From contig JAIEMM010000005.1 of assembly GCA_019752125.1 (NCBI GenBank), positions 1 through 58,632 of the forward strand: 58,632 nucleotides of DNA. The letters are read 5' to 3'. This document shows positions 36,028 through 45,054 of this stretch, piece by piece (within the stretch, counting starts at the first letter, position 1; each line of letters opens with the position of its first letter). Origin of the DNA: Patescibacteria group bacterium. Lineage in GTDB: Bacteria > Patescibacteriota > Minisyncoccia > Phycocordibacterales > SBAW01. Under the pieces are notes generated by a model. The model ran no database searches. It was not told the origin of the DNA and worked only from the letters and a program-made list of their open reading frames with translations. The position numbers and the translations under genes were made by a program.

Positions 36028-36746
36028 TATATTGAGATTACGCTTTCGAGCTTTTCAAACCACAGTTCGTACCCGTCTGATGATGGATGAAATCCATCTA
36101 TCGCTAGATATTTTTCAGGATCAGCCCGAAATGGGTCGATTGCTGGCGGTTCATACAAATTGATGTATGTAGCACCCTCCTTCGCGGCCATAGTGCCAAA
36201 TGCCTCATGAAAGCGCAAGGTGAGCTTTGTATACGATGGTCGTATAGGTTCTGGGAAAATTGTTGTAGCGCCGACATCTCCCGCAGACATTAGTATTGTT
36301 TTACTGCTGTGCTCAACTGCTGTGCGTACGCTTTCTGACAACACATCAGCTGTTTTATTAGGATCGTGAAAACGTACGATGTCATTGCCTCCAACCTGAA
36401 TCAAGATGACGTCGTAGTTTGCAAGTTTTGCATTTTCAAACTGTTTTTCTATGTCTGCAGCAACAGCACCCGACACTGCCCTATTTTCTACATAGCTTGC
36501 TCCCATAGAGACAGCTACCCGCCCCGCAACAGAATCTTCAGGGCGTGTAGCGCCCACACCTACACCAGTACTGTCACCCAACACAAGCAATGTTTTTGAG
36601 TAGTTATTGCTCAGCTGCGTATAGCACGTTGTCTCCCCTATGAGAGCCTGCGTAATTTGGTATTTTTGAAGAAAGACAACGCCCCAATACGTGAGCGGAG
36701 CCGCTGCGAGCATGAGGAGAAATACAATGAAAAACAGAGTTTTCAC
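36027..36746 (-). CDS. SGNH/GDSL hydrolase family protein
   Basis: 239 aa; VLGDSTGVGVGA, VENRAVSGA, VILIQVGGNDI, IDGFHPSSDGYELW. Confidence 0.88.
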   Translation of the reverse strand: MKTLFFIVFLLMLAAAPLTYWGVVFLQKYQITQALIGETTCYTQLSNNYSKTLLVLGDSTGVGVGATRPEDSVAGRVAVSMGASYVENRAVSGAVAADIEKQFENAKLANYDVILIQVGGNDIVRFHDPNKTADVLSESVRTAVEHSSKTILMSAGDVGATTIFPEPIRPSYTKLTLRFHEAFGTMAAKEGATYINLYEPPAIDPFRADPEKYLAIDGFHPSSDGYELWFEKLESVISI

Positions 36747-36748
36747 AA

Positions 36749-37417
36749 CTATTGAGTCACCGTGACGCTTTTGATCACTACTGGTTCAAGAGGTCGGTCG
36801 CTTGAGTCTGTCTTCACTTTATTGATTACTTCTACAACGTCCATACCCTCTGTGACTTTTCCAAAGACCGTATACTTTCCATCGAGGAAATGGTTATCTA
36901 TTGCATTGATAAAGAATTGGCTGCCTGCAGAATTTGGCTGGCCAGTATTTGCCATCGCTATCGTACCTGCAAGGTTACCCATATTTGCTGAGATTTCGTC
37001 AGGAATGGTGTAGCCTGGGCCGCCTGTACCCCATCGTGCCTTTTGCGAATCATCTTTTGTAAGAGGGTCACCGGCTTGGTCCATAAAACCTTCTATGACT
37101 CGGTGGAATTTTACTCCATCATAAAAACCTTCCTGGGCAAGCTTTGTGAAATTCGCTACAGTTTGAGGTGCGATTGTCGCGAAGAGCATGAGTGAAATGT
37201 CGCCCTTGTTTGTGTGTAGTGTGACAGTCATAGGTTGATCTCGTATAACGTTAGGTTCAGTAGTTGATGCAATTTTTACCGTGCTCGTTGCCTGCGCTGC
37301 AGCAGGATCCTGAACAGGAGGCGTTCCTGATAAATACCAGTACCCTCCACTAAGCGCAAGCACCGCTGCCATAAGTCCAAATCCAATTCTCCACATATGC
37401 TCCAAATTATATCGCAC
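36749..37417 (-). CDS. Cyclophilin-type peptidylprolyl isomerase, membrane anchored
   Basis: 222 aa; VTLHTNKGDISLMLFATIAPQTVANFTKLAQEGFYDGVKFHRVIEGFMDQAGDP...NSAGSQFFI. Confidence 0.93.
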   Translation of the reverse strand: MRYNLEHMWRIGFGLMAAVLALSGGYWYLSGTPPVQDPAAAQATSTVKIASTTEPNVIRDQPMTVTLHTNKGDISLMLFATIAPQTVANFTKLAQEGFYDGVKFHRVIEGFMDQAGDPLTKDDSQKARWGTGGPGYTIPDEISANMGNLAGTIAMANTGQPNSAGSQFFINAIDNHFLDGKYTVFGKVTEGMDVVEVINKVKTDSSDRPLEPVVIKSVTVTQ

Positions 37418-37505
37418 ATATATAGTGTAGACGAGACTCCTAGACTAAATTAATAAATATGGTATTTTGTCGAAGTAACGTAGTTCCTCTAGAGGGAGAG
37501 AGCCA

Positions 37506-37892
37506 GTGCTGAGAATATTGTTTGTGGAAGACGATACAGGTGTCCGTGAAGCTGCGTTGCGGATGCTTACCCGGCTTGGCCACACAGTGGTGGCTGTCGA
37601 TAAGGCAGAATTAGCCTTAATCGAATTGGGTCGCGGCACCTTCGACCTCATCCTCACCGACGACGACACTGGGTCGGACATGCGCGGCCGAGACGTGGTC
37701 AAGAAAATTCGTAGCGATCCGTTCTTTCGAGAAATTATGCATATCCCCATCATCATTCAGTCTGGCAACATCACTGAACAGGAGGTGTGCGCCCTGAAGG
37801 CTGTGTTCCTTCCCAAACCCTGGGGAGTGCAGCAGCTGAGAGACGCTCTCGACGCTGCTGTGCTAGAGCAGACAGGGTCGCTCTTTCGGTAG
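37506..37892 (+). CDS. Single-domain response regulator (receiver domain)
   Basis: 128 aa from GTG; RILFVEDDTGVREAALRMLTRLGHTVV...FDLILTDDDTGSDMRGRDVVKKIR...IPIIIQSGN...FLPKPWGVQQLRDAL. Confidence 0.85.
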   Translation: MLRILFVEDDTGVREAALRMLTRLGHTVVAVDKAELALIELGRGTFDLILTDDDTGSDMRGRDVVKKIRSDPFFREIMHIPIIIQSGNITEQEVCALKAVFLPKPWGVQQLRDALDAAVLEQTGSLFR

Positions 37893-37901
37893 CGACAAAA
37901 C

Positions 37902-37930
37902 AAAGGCGATCTTCGGATCGCCTTTTATTT
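37902..37930 (+). terminator. Rho-independent terminator
   Basis: AAAGGCGATCTTCGGATCGCCTTTTATTTTT. Confidence 0.85.
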
Positions 37931-38818
37931 TTACCAACTGCCTGATGAACCGCCACCACCTGATGAGCCTCCCCCGAACCCACCAAACCCTCCGCCCGAG
38001 CGGCCACCCCCACCAAATCCACCTCCTCCTATCCACCATGGAATATGAGCCCCTGTAGCTTTTGCTGCGGTGTAATATTTTGAAACAATATAATCGAGCA
38101 ACAAACCGAACCCTATTAAGACCACCGTCATCAACCCTCCCCACACAAGTGCGAAACTGAATACGGCCCACACCCCCACGCCCAATACCCCACCCACAAC
38201 TCCTCCCGCCCACCACGACTTACTTCGTGCCAACACGGCAGCAACCCACTGCAGTATAAAGAACACTGCGAAGAAGATAACTTCGACGGTGTTTCCAGAA
38301 AATGGGAATGAGGATTTTTGTTCAGTAGCTGTATATTCGTTTTGTGTCGCTGCTTCGATGTTATGAACTGCTTGTATCACACCTTCATCAAAAGCCCCTG
38401 CTTTGAGATTTGGAGTGAGGTCGTTATTGATGATGCTCTGTGCGACGCTGTCTGGCAGTGCGCCTTCAAGACCGTACCCAACTTCAATTCGAATTTTATG
38501 TTCTTCTACTGCAAGCAATAGGAGCACGCCATTGTCTTTATCTTTTTTTCCGATTTTCCACTCTTGAAACAGTTTCTCTGCATAATTCTCAACATAATCC
38601 CCACCCATATTTGGAACGGTGACAACGGCAATTTGGTTTGACGTAGACGCTTCAAACTGCTGAAGCTCGGTATTAAGATTCTGCACGGTCTCTGTAGAGA
38701 GGACATGTGCAAAGTCGTTTACATAACCAGTTGGATTCCCTGGTGACGAATACGCAAAAGCCGGCGTCGCATAGAACGCCGCAACAAATGCTAGCGCTAT
38801 GACGAGCCGGCTTTTCAT
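37931..38818 (-). CDS. TPM domain-containing membrane protein (YgcG-like) with Gly-rich tail
   Basis: 295 aa; GYVNDFAHVLSTETVQNLNTELQQFEASTSNQIAVVTVPNMGG...GVLLLLAVEEHKIRIEVGYGLEGALPD...GGGFGGGGRSGGGFGGFGGGSSGGGG. Confidence 0.9.
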   Translation of the reverse strand: MKSRLVIALAFVAAFYATPAFAYSSPGNPTGYVNDFAHVLSTETVQNLNTELQQFEASTSNQIAVVTVPNMGGDYVENYAEKLFQEWKIGKKDKDNGVLLLLAVEEHKIRIEVGYGLEGALPDSVAQSIINNDLTPNLKAGAFDEGVIQAVHNIEAATQNEYTATEQKSSFPFSGNTVEVIFFAVFFILQWVAAVLARSKSWWAGGVVGGVLGVGVWAVFSFALVWGGLMTVVLIGFGLLLDYIVSKYYTAAKATGAHIPWWIGGGGFGGGGRSGGGFGGFGGGSSGGGGSSGSW

Positions 38819-38819
38819 A

Positions 38820-39395
38820 TTAGAGGTTTACCGTAGGAGGAGTTTCTGTGCCTTCCTGAGCTTTGAAGAGTTCGCGTGTATGGAAGCCAAACATTTTTGC
38901 TACGAGCGAACCTGGGACCATCTGTACACTCGCGTTGTAGCTTGCAACCATATCGTTGTAACGCATGCGCTCAACCGCAACACGATTTTCCGTACCAGCA
39001 AGCTCTGCCATCAAACCCTGCACCGTATCAATAGATTTGAGCTGAGGATAGTTTTCCATCACCACAAGCAAGCGAGCAAGCGAGCCTTCAACTTGAGACG
39101 CTGCTGCAGCCTGCGCATCTGGAGTTTTTGCACCTGCGTACTGTGTACGTGCCTGTGCGATTGCATCAAACACGGTCTTCTCTTGTGTCATTGCACCCTT
39201 AACTGAATTTACGAGGTTGGGAATAAGATCAAAGCGGCGCTGGTATTGAGACTCTACCTGTGCCCACTGCTGGTCTACAGCAATATTTGCCTTAACCAAA
39301 CCATTATATTTCGCGAGTCCGTAGAGCAGAACAAGTGCGAGAACAACAATACTAATTATTGGCCACGTAAGCCATTTCTTAAATGAGTTTTCCAT
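38820..39395 (-). CDS. LemA family protein
   Basis: 191 aa; YNGLVKANIAVDQQWAQVESQYQRRFDLIPNLVNSVKG...ENYPQLKS...YNDMVASYNASVQMVPG. Confidence 0.93.
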   Translation of the reverse strand: MENSFKKWLTWPIISIVVLALVLLYGLAKYNGLVKANIAVDQQWAQVESQYQRRFDLIPNLVNSVKGAMTQEKTVFDAIAQARTQYAGAKTPDAQAAAASQVEGSLARLLVVMENYPQLKSIDTVQGLMAELAGTENRVAVERMRYNDMVASYNASVQMVPGSLVAKMFGFHTRELFKAQEGTETPPTVNL

Positions 39396-39419
39396 ACTGC
39401 AATTATAGAGTCCTTTGGC

Positions 39420-40130
39420 CTATATTCCAAGCCCACCCAAAAACTTGCCCGCAGCAAAGGTAATCACCATCGCCACCGTACCACCCGCCAAGACACGCGC
39501 TATTGCTTTAAATTTATTTGCCCCACCTGCATAGGCGCTCAAGAAGCCAGTGACGATAAGAACAAAGAACACTGCGGCCAACATAACAGGGATACGGTAG
39601 CCAGCAGGGGCAAGCATGACAATGGCGAGGGGGATGATTGCACCCACAAAGAAGGCGCCCGCGGAAGCGACTCCTGCATGTAGAGGGTTAGCAAGTTCAT
39701 GTTGATCTATTTTTAATTCTGCTTCAACATGCGCTGCAAATGCATCGTGCGCGGTTAATTCTTCTGCAACCTTAAGTGCAGTTTCCCTACTTAAACCTTT
39801 TGATTCGTAAATGTGTGCAAGTTCTTCCAGCTCTTCTTCCGGTTGGGTTTCAAGTTCCCTACGCTCCTTTTCCAAAAGCGCTCTCTCTGTATCACGCTGG
39901 GTACTGACAGATACATATTCTCCCGCCGCCATCGACAGCGCACCTGCAACAAGACCAGCTACACCTGCAGTTAAAATAAATGCTCTAGAGTCGGAAGCGC
40001 CGGCAACACCAACAATGATAGAAGAAACGGATACAACGCCGTCTTGAGCGCCAAGTACTGCCGCGCGTAGCCAATTGAGCTTACTACTCACCCCAACATT
40101 TGATTCAAAATGCAAATTGTCCATATACAA
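39420..40130 (-). CDS. VIT1/CCC1 family metal transporter
   Basis: 236 aa; LRAAVLGAQDGVVSVSSIIVGVAGA...AAGEYVSVSTQRDTE. Confidence 0.9.
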   Translation of the reverse strand: MYMDNLHFESNVGVSSKLNWLRAAVLGAQDGVVSVSSIIVGVAGASDSRAFILTAGVAGLVAGALSMAAGEYVSVSTQRDTERALLEKERRELETQPEEELEELAHIYESKGLSRETALKVAEELTAHDAFAAHVEAELKIDQHELANPLHAGVASAGAFFVGAIIPLAIVMLAPAGYRIPVMLAAVFFVLIVTGFLSAYAGGANKFKAIARVLAGGTVAMVITFAAGKFLGGLGI

Positions 40131-40138
40131 TAAGTTTA

Positions 40139-40645
40139 CTACATCTCTTCAGATTTAATTTTCTCGATAAGAGGACCTTGCGTGCAAGAGAACGTGAAGC
40201 CGTTGATGTCCACGTTGTGAGTAGTGTGATGTGGGCGCTCAATTTTTACCACAGTAGCTCCCCCACGCTCTAGATGAGCCACCATTTCGTCATACGTTAT
40301 CTGCGTTCCATACACCTCAATATGGTCGTATGAGTCGATTTGGGAATTATCAGGTTTTTGATCTGAAAGTTCTATGAACCACGTCGGTCCGAGCGCTGTT
40401 TCAATTGGTTGTTTCAACTTTATATACGCAATGCGACGCCCGGAAATAATCGTTTGATGGATATATTCACCTGCCCATTCAAACATTGCCCGCATCGCTT
40501 CAAAAGACTCGTGAGACCCGCACTTATAACAGAGATGGTCTGGTGCTGTTTTTCCTACCAAACCATGGCTTTCGGCAAATGTATTGAATAGGGCAATGGA
40601 AAATTCTGCGCCTTTAAAAAACTCATCGATTGTTTTAGGATACAT
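40139..40645 (-). CDS. YecM-like/VOC-superfamily protein
   Basis: 168 aa; DHLCYKCGSHESFEAMRAMF...RRIAYIKLKQPIETALGPTWFIELSDQKPDNSQIDSYDHIEVY. Confidence 0.6.
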   Translation of the reverse strand: MYPKTIDEFFKGAEFSIALFNTFAESHGLVGKTAPDHLCYKCGSHESFEAMRAMFEWAGEYIHQTIISGRRIAYIKLKQPIETALGPTWFIELSDQKPDNSQIDSYDHIEVYGTQITYDEMVAHLERGGATVVKIERPHHTTHNVDINGFTFSCTQGPLIEKIKSEEM

Positions 40646-40650
40646 ATATT

Positions 40651-41652
40651 GTGAATTATAAACTGCTTCTCATAGGTGGCATGTTAGTTGGGTTTATCGC
40701 AGGAGGAGCCAGTGTATGGGTATATACGGGTGGAACGAGCGCCGAAACATATATTCCACCCCTTCGTCTCAAGGGACAGTATGCGCTTGTGTCTCCCATC
40801 CTTGCCTGCCAAGCACCCAACTATAATTCCACCCCCGAAAACAGATCTCTTGAACAAAAACTCCAGGCTGTTATTGATTCAGACAAGAGTGCGGGTAAGG
40901 CTTCTGAGGCTTCTGTATACGCTATACAGTTCAATACAGGTATCTGGGCTGGCGTACATGAAAACGAACTGTACGCTCCTGCAAGCATGAACAAGGTTCC
41001 CTTACTCATTGCCTACTTGGAACTTGCGCACGAACAGCCATCAATTTTGCGAAAAGAAGTTTTGTATAGTGGACCACGAGCGGGTACTACTAACGATGAA
41101 GAAACAGTTGCCCTTATGGTCCCCGGAAAAACATACACGATCCAAGATCTTCTCTATCGACTTATTGTCTATTCTGACAACGACGCAAAAGATTACCTAC
41201 ACGACTTTATAAACCAGCAACTTGTAGATTACGTGTACAGCGATTTCGGTCTGCCTGTACCTGACGTACATGACACGGGCGATTCTCTATCTCCAAAACA
41301 ATATTCGTTCTTTTTCCGCACACTATATAACTCAACATATCTAGACCCAGAGATGTCAGAGTTGGCTCTAGAATTATTGAGTAAGACAACGTTCACGCAA
41401 GGGTTGGTTGCGGGTGTCGCCACAAGCGATATGGCAACGACGACAGTAGCGCACAAATTTGGCCTTCGCGTTTTCCCTTCGCCTCAAACGGACCAGAACA
41501 ATATCACGCAAGAACTAAGCGACTGCGGCATTGTATACACAAGCCCCAACCCATACTTTATCTGTGTCATGACAAAGGGTTGGAATACAGTTGACCTAGA
41601 ATCAACCATTGCGGATGTGTCTCGTGCGGCATATCAATACTTCGCACAATAA
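40651..41652 (+). CDS. Serine hydrolase, class A beta-lactamase-like, membrane anchored
   Basis: 333 aa from GTG; YAPASMNKVPLLIAYLELA (SxxK), RLIVYSDNDAKDYL, TVAHKFGL (KxG-like). Confidence 0.8.
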   Translation: MNYKLLLIGGMLVGFIAGGASVWVYTGGTSAETYIPPLRLKGQYALVSPILACQAPNYNSTPENRSLEQKLQAVIDSDKSAGKASEASVYAIQFNTGIWAGVHENELYAPASMNKVPLLIAYLELAHEQPSILRKEVLYSGPRAGTTNDEETVALMVPGKTYTIQDLLYRLIVYSDNDAKDYLHDFINQQLVDYVYSDFGLPVPDVHDTGDSLSPKQYSFFFRTLYNSTYLDPEMSELALELLSKTTFTQGLVAGVATSDMATTTVAHKFGLRVFPSPQTDQNNITQELSDCGIVYTSPNPYFICVMTKGWNTVDLESTIADVSRAAYQYFAQ

Positions 41653-41682
41653 AAGAAAAGCCGCCCAGGAATGCTGAGCGGC
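41651..41682 (-). terminator. Rho-independent terminator
   Basis: Minus strand GCCGCTCAGCATTCCTGGGCGGCTTTTCTTTT. Confidence 0.75.
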
Positions 41683-41690
41683 GCCGACTA

Positions 41691-42497
41691 TTACGAACGT
41701 ATTGCGTCGATGAGACCGAATGTAAGGGCTTCCTGGGCCGTCATGTCGGCCTCCTTGTCACAGGCCAACTCAATCTCATGAGCACTACGCTTTGTGCGCT
41801 TCATCATGATTTTTTCGATCTGCCTCTCGTTTGGCTCAGCAAAAAAAAGCATCTTTTCGATTTGACTTCGGTCCTTCAAGGTCTTGAGCGTGACATCCTT
41901 GTACCTTGTATGATGGATGAGAATTTTTGCATGAGGAGAGGCCTCCCGATGATCGCACGCTTGGAGTATCACCGCTGCCATAGAGCGTGCGTAATTGAGA
42001 ACCACTCCGACACGTCTACGAACGCGGGCGCCGCGAATATAATCGTAGATCTCAAGTCCTACTCGCGTCTGTCCACCATCACTCTCGATCCTAAATTCAA
42101 GCGTGTCGGTATTTCCAGTTTCTTCGGCAATAGTGAGCAGCTTGCGTATGCGCACGCCCATTTCTTCGTCCACAGAACCGGAGATGATGATGATTCCTTG
42201 GCGCGCAAAGCCTTCAGGATTTTCAGGCTGCCGATTGAATCGAGTCATCTCTGCATCTTCAGGAAGAGTGCATGTAACACAGCCCTCCTTAAATGGGCAG
42301 GCCCCACCACACCATTTACGTGGGTTACCATCAAACGGACGACGGAAACCCTCGGGCTCGCCATCGTTCAATGACTTACACCTAAGCGCGTGCTCAAGCG
42401 CCCACCGCTCTCCTCTCATCAGAGCCACTGCATATTCTGGATTGAGTGCGAGAAGCGCATCGGTATCGACTACCTTTTTGGTCATAGACCACCTCAC
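41691..42497 (-). CDS. ClpP/SDH-fold protease-like protein with N-terminal Cys cluster
   Basis: 268 aa; IIIISGSVDEEMGVRIRKLLTIAEETG...FRIESDGGQTRVGLEIYDYIRG...VVLNYARSMAAVILQACDHREASPHAKILIHHT...ALTFGLIDAI resembles ClpP; N-term KWCGGACPFKEGCVTC. Confidence 0.75.
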   Translation of the reverse strand: MRWSMTKKVVDTDALLALNPEYAVALMRGERWALEHALRCKSLNDGEPEGFRRPFDGNPRKWCGGACPFKEGCVTCTLPEDAEMTRFNRQPENPEGFARQGIIIISGSVDEEMGVRIRKLLTIAEETGNTDTLEFRIESDGGQTRVGLEIYDYIRGARVRRRVGVVLNYARSMAAVILQACDHREASPHAKILIHHTRYKDVTLKTLKDRSQIEKMLFFAEPNERQIEKIMMKRTKRSAHEIELACDKEADMTAQEALTFGLIDAIRS

Positions 42498-42544
42498 GTA
42501 TGTGCTGAAATTCTAAAAGAGATACTACAATAAAAATTATAGAA

Positions 42545-42588
42545 GTCTAATGGCAAGACAGCGGCCCTTGAAGCCGTTAATTGGGGTT
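42545..42588 (+). pseudogene. Truncated tRNA-Gln copy (D-arm through start of T-arm, no acceptor stem)
   Basis: GTCTAATGGCAAGACAGCGGCCCTTGAAGCCGTTAATTGGGGTT versus real tRNA GTCTAATGGTAGGACAGCGGCCTTTGAAGCCGTTAATTGGGGTT. Confidence 0.85.
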
Positions 42589-42590
42589 AG

Positions 42591-42619
42591 AAAAAGAAAA
42601 AGCGGCACTAAGGCCGCTA
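42591..42619 (-). terminator. Rho-independent terminator
   Basis: Minus strand AGCGGCCTTAGTGCCGCTTTTTCTTTTT. Confidence 0.8.
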
Positions 42620-42802
42620 GAATTGTTTCGGAATTATGCCACAGCAAGTGCAGCGCACCGACAAAGGCCACACTTCGAGCGAAAATTCCTCCTCTTCAGG
42701 AGTTAGCTTCTCGCCACGGTGTATTTTGTCATGGACACGCTTAGTCTCATTAAGCTGCTCAGAAAGCTCCTGAAAGGTCATTGCCATCGCTCTCCCCTCC
42801 AA
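42617..42802 (-). CDS. Small hypothetical protein with CxxC
   Basis: 61 aa (likely start at internal MAMTFQELSEQLNETKRVHDKIHRGEKLTPEEEEF...RCTCCGIIPKQF); own terminator. Confidence 0.55.
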   Translation of the reverse strand: MEGRAMAMTFQELSEQLNETKRVHDKIHRGEKLTPEEEEFSLEVWPLSVRCTCCGIIPKQF

Positions 42803-42870
42803 TCTAATTTCTTCCTATATCTAATCACCAATTCGCAATATCTTCAATTTTTGATATTCTCTGTATGTAT

Positions 42871-42941
42871 TGCCCGATCGTCTAATGGTAGGACAGCGGC
42901 CTTTGAAGCCGTTAATTGGGGTTCGAATCCCTGTCGGGCAG
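42871..42941 (+). tRNA. tRNA-Gln(TTG)
   Basis: TGCCCGA...TCGGGCA acceptor; anticodon stem-loop GCGGC CTTTGAA GCCGT; T-loop GTTCGAATCC. Confidence 0.93.
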
Positions 42942-42947
42942 CAGAAT

Positions 42948-43280
42948 ATGAATGAGTTTGAAAATGAGAATATTTTTGTCGGACCTTCGCAAATTGAGGG
43001 TCTGGGCGTTTTTGCAAAACGAAATTTTGTGAAAGGAGAAACAGTGTTGAGATGGAACCCAAAAGCTTTGACGGAGCAGGAATTCAAAAATATTCCCCCT
43101 GAACAAAAGCGATACCTTTTTAAACTTGAAAATGGAATAAACGTTCTTATGCAAAGCCCAGAGAAATTTGTTAATAGCTCCGATAGCCCAAACACCCACA
43201 CTGTTGGCCAATCAGATGTTGCGATACGAGACATAAAAGTTGGGGAAGAAATCACAAGCAACTATCCGCTTGGGGATTGA
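42948..43280 (+). CDS. SET domain-containing protein (putative lysine methyltransferase)
   Basis: 110 aa; FVGPSQIEGLGVFAKRNFVKGETVLRW...NTHTVGQSDVAIRDIKVGEEITSNY. Confidence 0.85.
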   Translation: MNEFENENIFVGPSQIEGLGVFAKRNFVKGETVLRWNPKALTEQEFKNIPPEQKRYLFKLENGINVLMQSPEKFVNSSDSPNTHTVGQSDVAIRDIKVGEEITSNYPLGD

Positions 43281-43308
43281 AATTCGCTCGTTTGTTATAG
43301 TTATTTTA

Positions 43309-43635
43309 ATGCTTGAAGGAACTATAGTTGAAAACAGTCTGGATGACAGAGCTGTATTAGATAGTCTAGAAATTCTACGAAGTTGGACGGATGAAGACTG
43401 GAAACTACACCAAGTCCGCACGACAAGAGAGACTGCCCTTGGGCTTGCAGACCATCTTGTGGAAGGGCCTTGGTACGTACATTTTTGGGAACGCGGGAAA
43501 GACGATGTCCTTGTTGTCTTCAAACACAAAATCTTTGATATACAGCATTCAGATAAATCAACATGGAAAGATGCTGTTGCCTACGGCAAATCTATAGGCA
43601 TCCCTGAGGAACAATTAGATTTTTTGATTGATTAA
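43309..43635 (+). CDS. Hypothetical protein
   Basis: About 108 aa from internal Met (MLEGTIVENSLDDRAVLDSLEILRSW...). Confidence 0.6.
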   Translation: MLEGTIVENSLDDRAVLDSLEILRSWTDEDWKLHQVRTTRETALGLADHLVEGPWYVHFWERGKDDVLVVFKHKIFDIQHSDKSTWKDAVAYGKSIGIPEEQLDFLID

Positions 43636-43679
43636 AGTTCCAACTTCGTACCACACACCCAGCAGCGTATAATTAAAGT

Positions 43680-44042
43680 ATGAAAAAAGAGCTGAATCTT
43701 GTAAAAGAATTTCATGAGAAATTCCACCAACCTGTATTGAACAAGGCTTCTCTTATTCCCTCCGACCGATCAGATAATCGGTACCGCCTTATGAAGGATG
43801 AAGTTGAGGAATATCTTATAGGTGTTCATAATGGAGATATAGAGAATGTTGCAAAAGAACTTTCAGATATCTTATACGCAGTATACGGAACAATCCTCGA
43901 GCATGGCCTTCAGGACAAAATGGAAGATGTATTTACGGAAGTACATCGCTCAAACATGAGTAAGGATTACGATGAGTACAAGATGGTTAAAGGTTCAAAT
44001 TATTTCAAAGCTGATATCAAGAAGGTTCTAGGGTCTCAATAA
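43680..44042 (+). CDS. MazG/PRA-PH-like nucleotide pyrophosphohydrolase
   Basis: 120 aa; RYRLMKDEVEEYLIGVHNGDIENVAKELSDILYAVYGTILEHGL. Confidence 0.75.
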   Translation: MKKELNLVKEFHEKFHQPVLNKASLIPSDRSDNRYRLMKDEVEEYLIGVHNGDIENVAKELSDILYAVYGTILEHGLQDKMEDVFTEVHRSNMSKDYDEYKMVKGSNYFKADIKKVLGSQ

Positions 44043-44383
44043 AAGTTCCAGTGAGGTCTAGCAAACATTAGAACACATTTTTGCAATTTAATTGGTGTCA
44101 GACACCAATTCTGAGGATGCATCAGCTTGTATGCCTCATACAAAGGCTTCTGAAACTCATCGTGCCCGAAGTAATCTTTTCCTTTACTGGCGTACAGCTC
44201 CTGCAACTGTGAAGCCATCTGAGCGAATTCGGGAGACGAGATGCAGTGTTTGTACGCATCACAGGCATCGCGAAACAAATCTCCTATTTCATGCTCACCG
44301 GGTTTGCCAACGAAACGCATATAGAAGTTATTTTGACGTCGCTTGAACTCGTCAAAATCCAGAAGCGGATCTTGATTTTTCAT
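44036..44383 (-). CDS. Hypothetical protein
   Basis: 115 aa ORF. Confidence 0.5.
   Translation of the reverse strand: MKNQDPLLDFDEFKRRQNNFYMRFVGKPGEHEIGDLFRDACDAYKHCISSPEFAQMASQLQELYASKGKDYFGHDEFQKPLYEAYKLMHPQNWCLTPIKLQKCVLMFARPHWNFY
44090..44110. repeat. 21-nt palindrome AATTGGTGTCAGACACCAATT
   Basis: 10-bp perfect arms with 1-nt centre, inside the 3' end of the 44036-44383 ORF. Confidence 0.75.
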
Positions 44384-44489
44384 AGCACGACTCCTCTGTG
44401 TCGTTTTGCTCTGGACAACATCCTACCACAGTTGATGACTTTTTAATGTAAACAGTGTAAATTCTTTTTGGAACAGAGGGGATATCCGC

Positions 44490-45014
44490 ATGGATCAAGA
44501 TATGGAAAGTGCTATTCGTTTTTACGAAGAAACGCGGGCCGGAAGCTTTGGGCGCCAGGCCCATCACCACTTTATGGAAGCGATGAAGCAGGGCTATGCC
44601 GCTACACCCACTAAGGGCACGTTGGCCGAACTCCCTGGTTCAAAGACCATCGAGTATGTCCACGGGAAGTGGCGCACCATCGACACTTATATCGTCACGC
44701 CGAACAGCTCATACAGTGGCGGCATGACGATGTTGTACTACGGACCTCTCCCAGTGTTCGTGATGCAGTACGCTGGCTACTACGAGGGACGAGCGATCCA
44801 TTGTCTGAAAGCCGCGCTGAAGCATACCTACGATGCCGGCAAGTTCAACGGCGGCCGAGGTCCAGGTCTTTTTTCGTTAGCGGGATTCACCTACGTCAAT
44901 CACGTGGAACATAGCGACTTCTTCGGTCTATCCCGGGGTAAAGAGTGGATCTGCGATATGTCGGGCAACACCATCGGTTGGCACGTGTATCAGTCAACCT
45001 ACATGCTCGAGTAA
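44490..45014 (+). CDS. DUF5680-like protein
   Basis: 174 aa; SYSGGMTMLYYGPLPVFVMQYAGYYEGRAIHCLKAALKHTYDAGKFNGGRGP. Confidence 0.6.
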   Translation: MDQDMESAIRFYEETRAGSFGRQAHHHFMEAMKQGYAATPTKGTLAELPGSKTIEYVHGKWRTIDTYIVTPNSSYSGGMTMLYYGPLPVFVMQYAGYYEGRAIHCLKAALKHTYDAGKFNGGRGPGLFSLAGFTYVNHVEHSDFFGLSRGKEWICDMSGNTIGWHVYQSTYMLE

Positions 45015-45022
45015 GCAATCGT

Positions 45023-45052
45023 ATAGGCCGCCAATCGGCGGCCTATTTCTTT
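45023..45052 (+). terminator. Rho-independent terminator
   Basis: ATAGGCCGCCAATCGGCGGCCTATTTCTTTT. Confidence 0.8.
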
Positions 45053-45054
45053 TC

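Noticed and set aside
42550-42744. 64-aa plus ORF starting in the truncated tRNA
   Set aside because: Begins within tRNA-derived sequence and is antisense to the small CxxC gene and its terminator.
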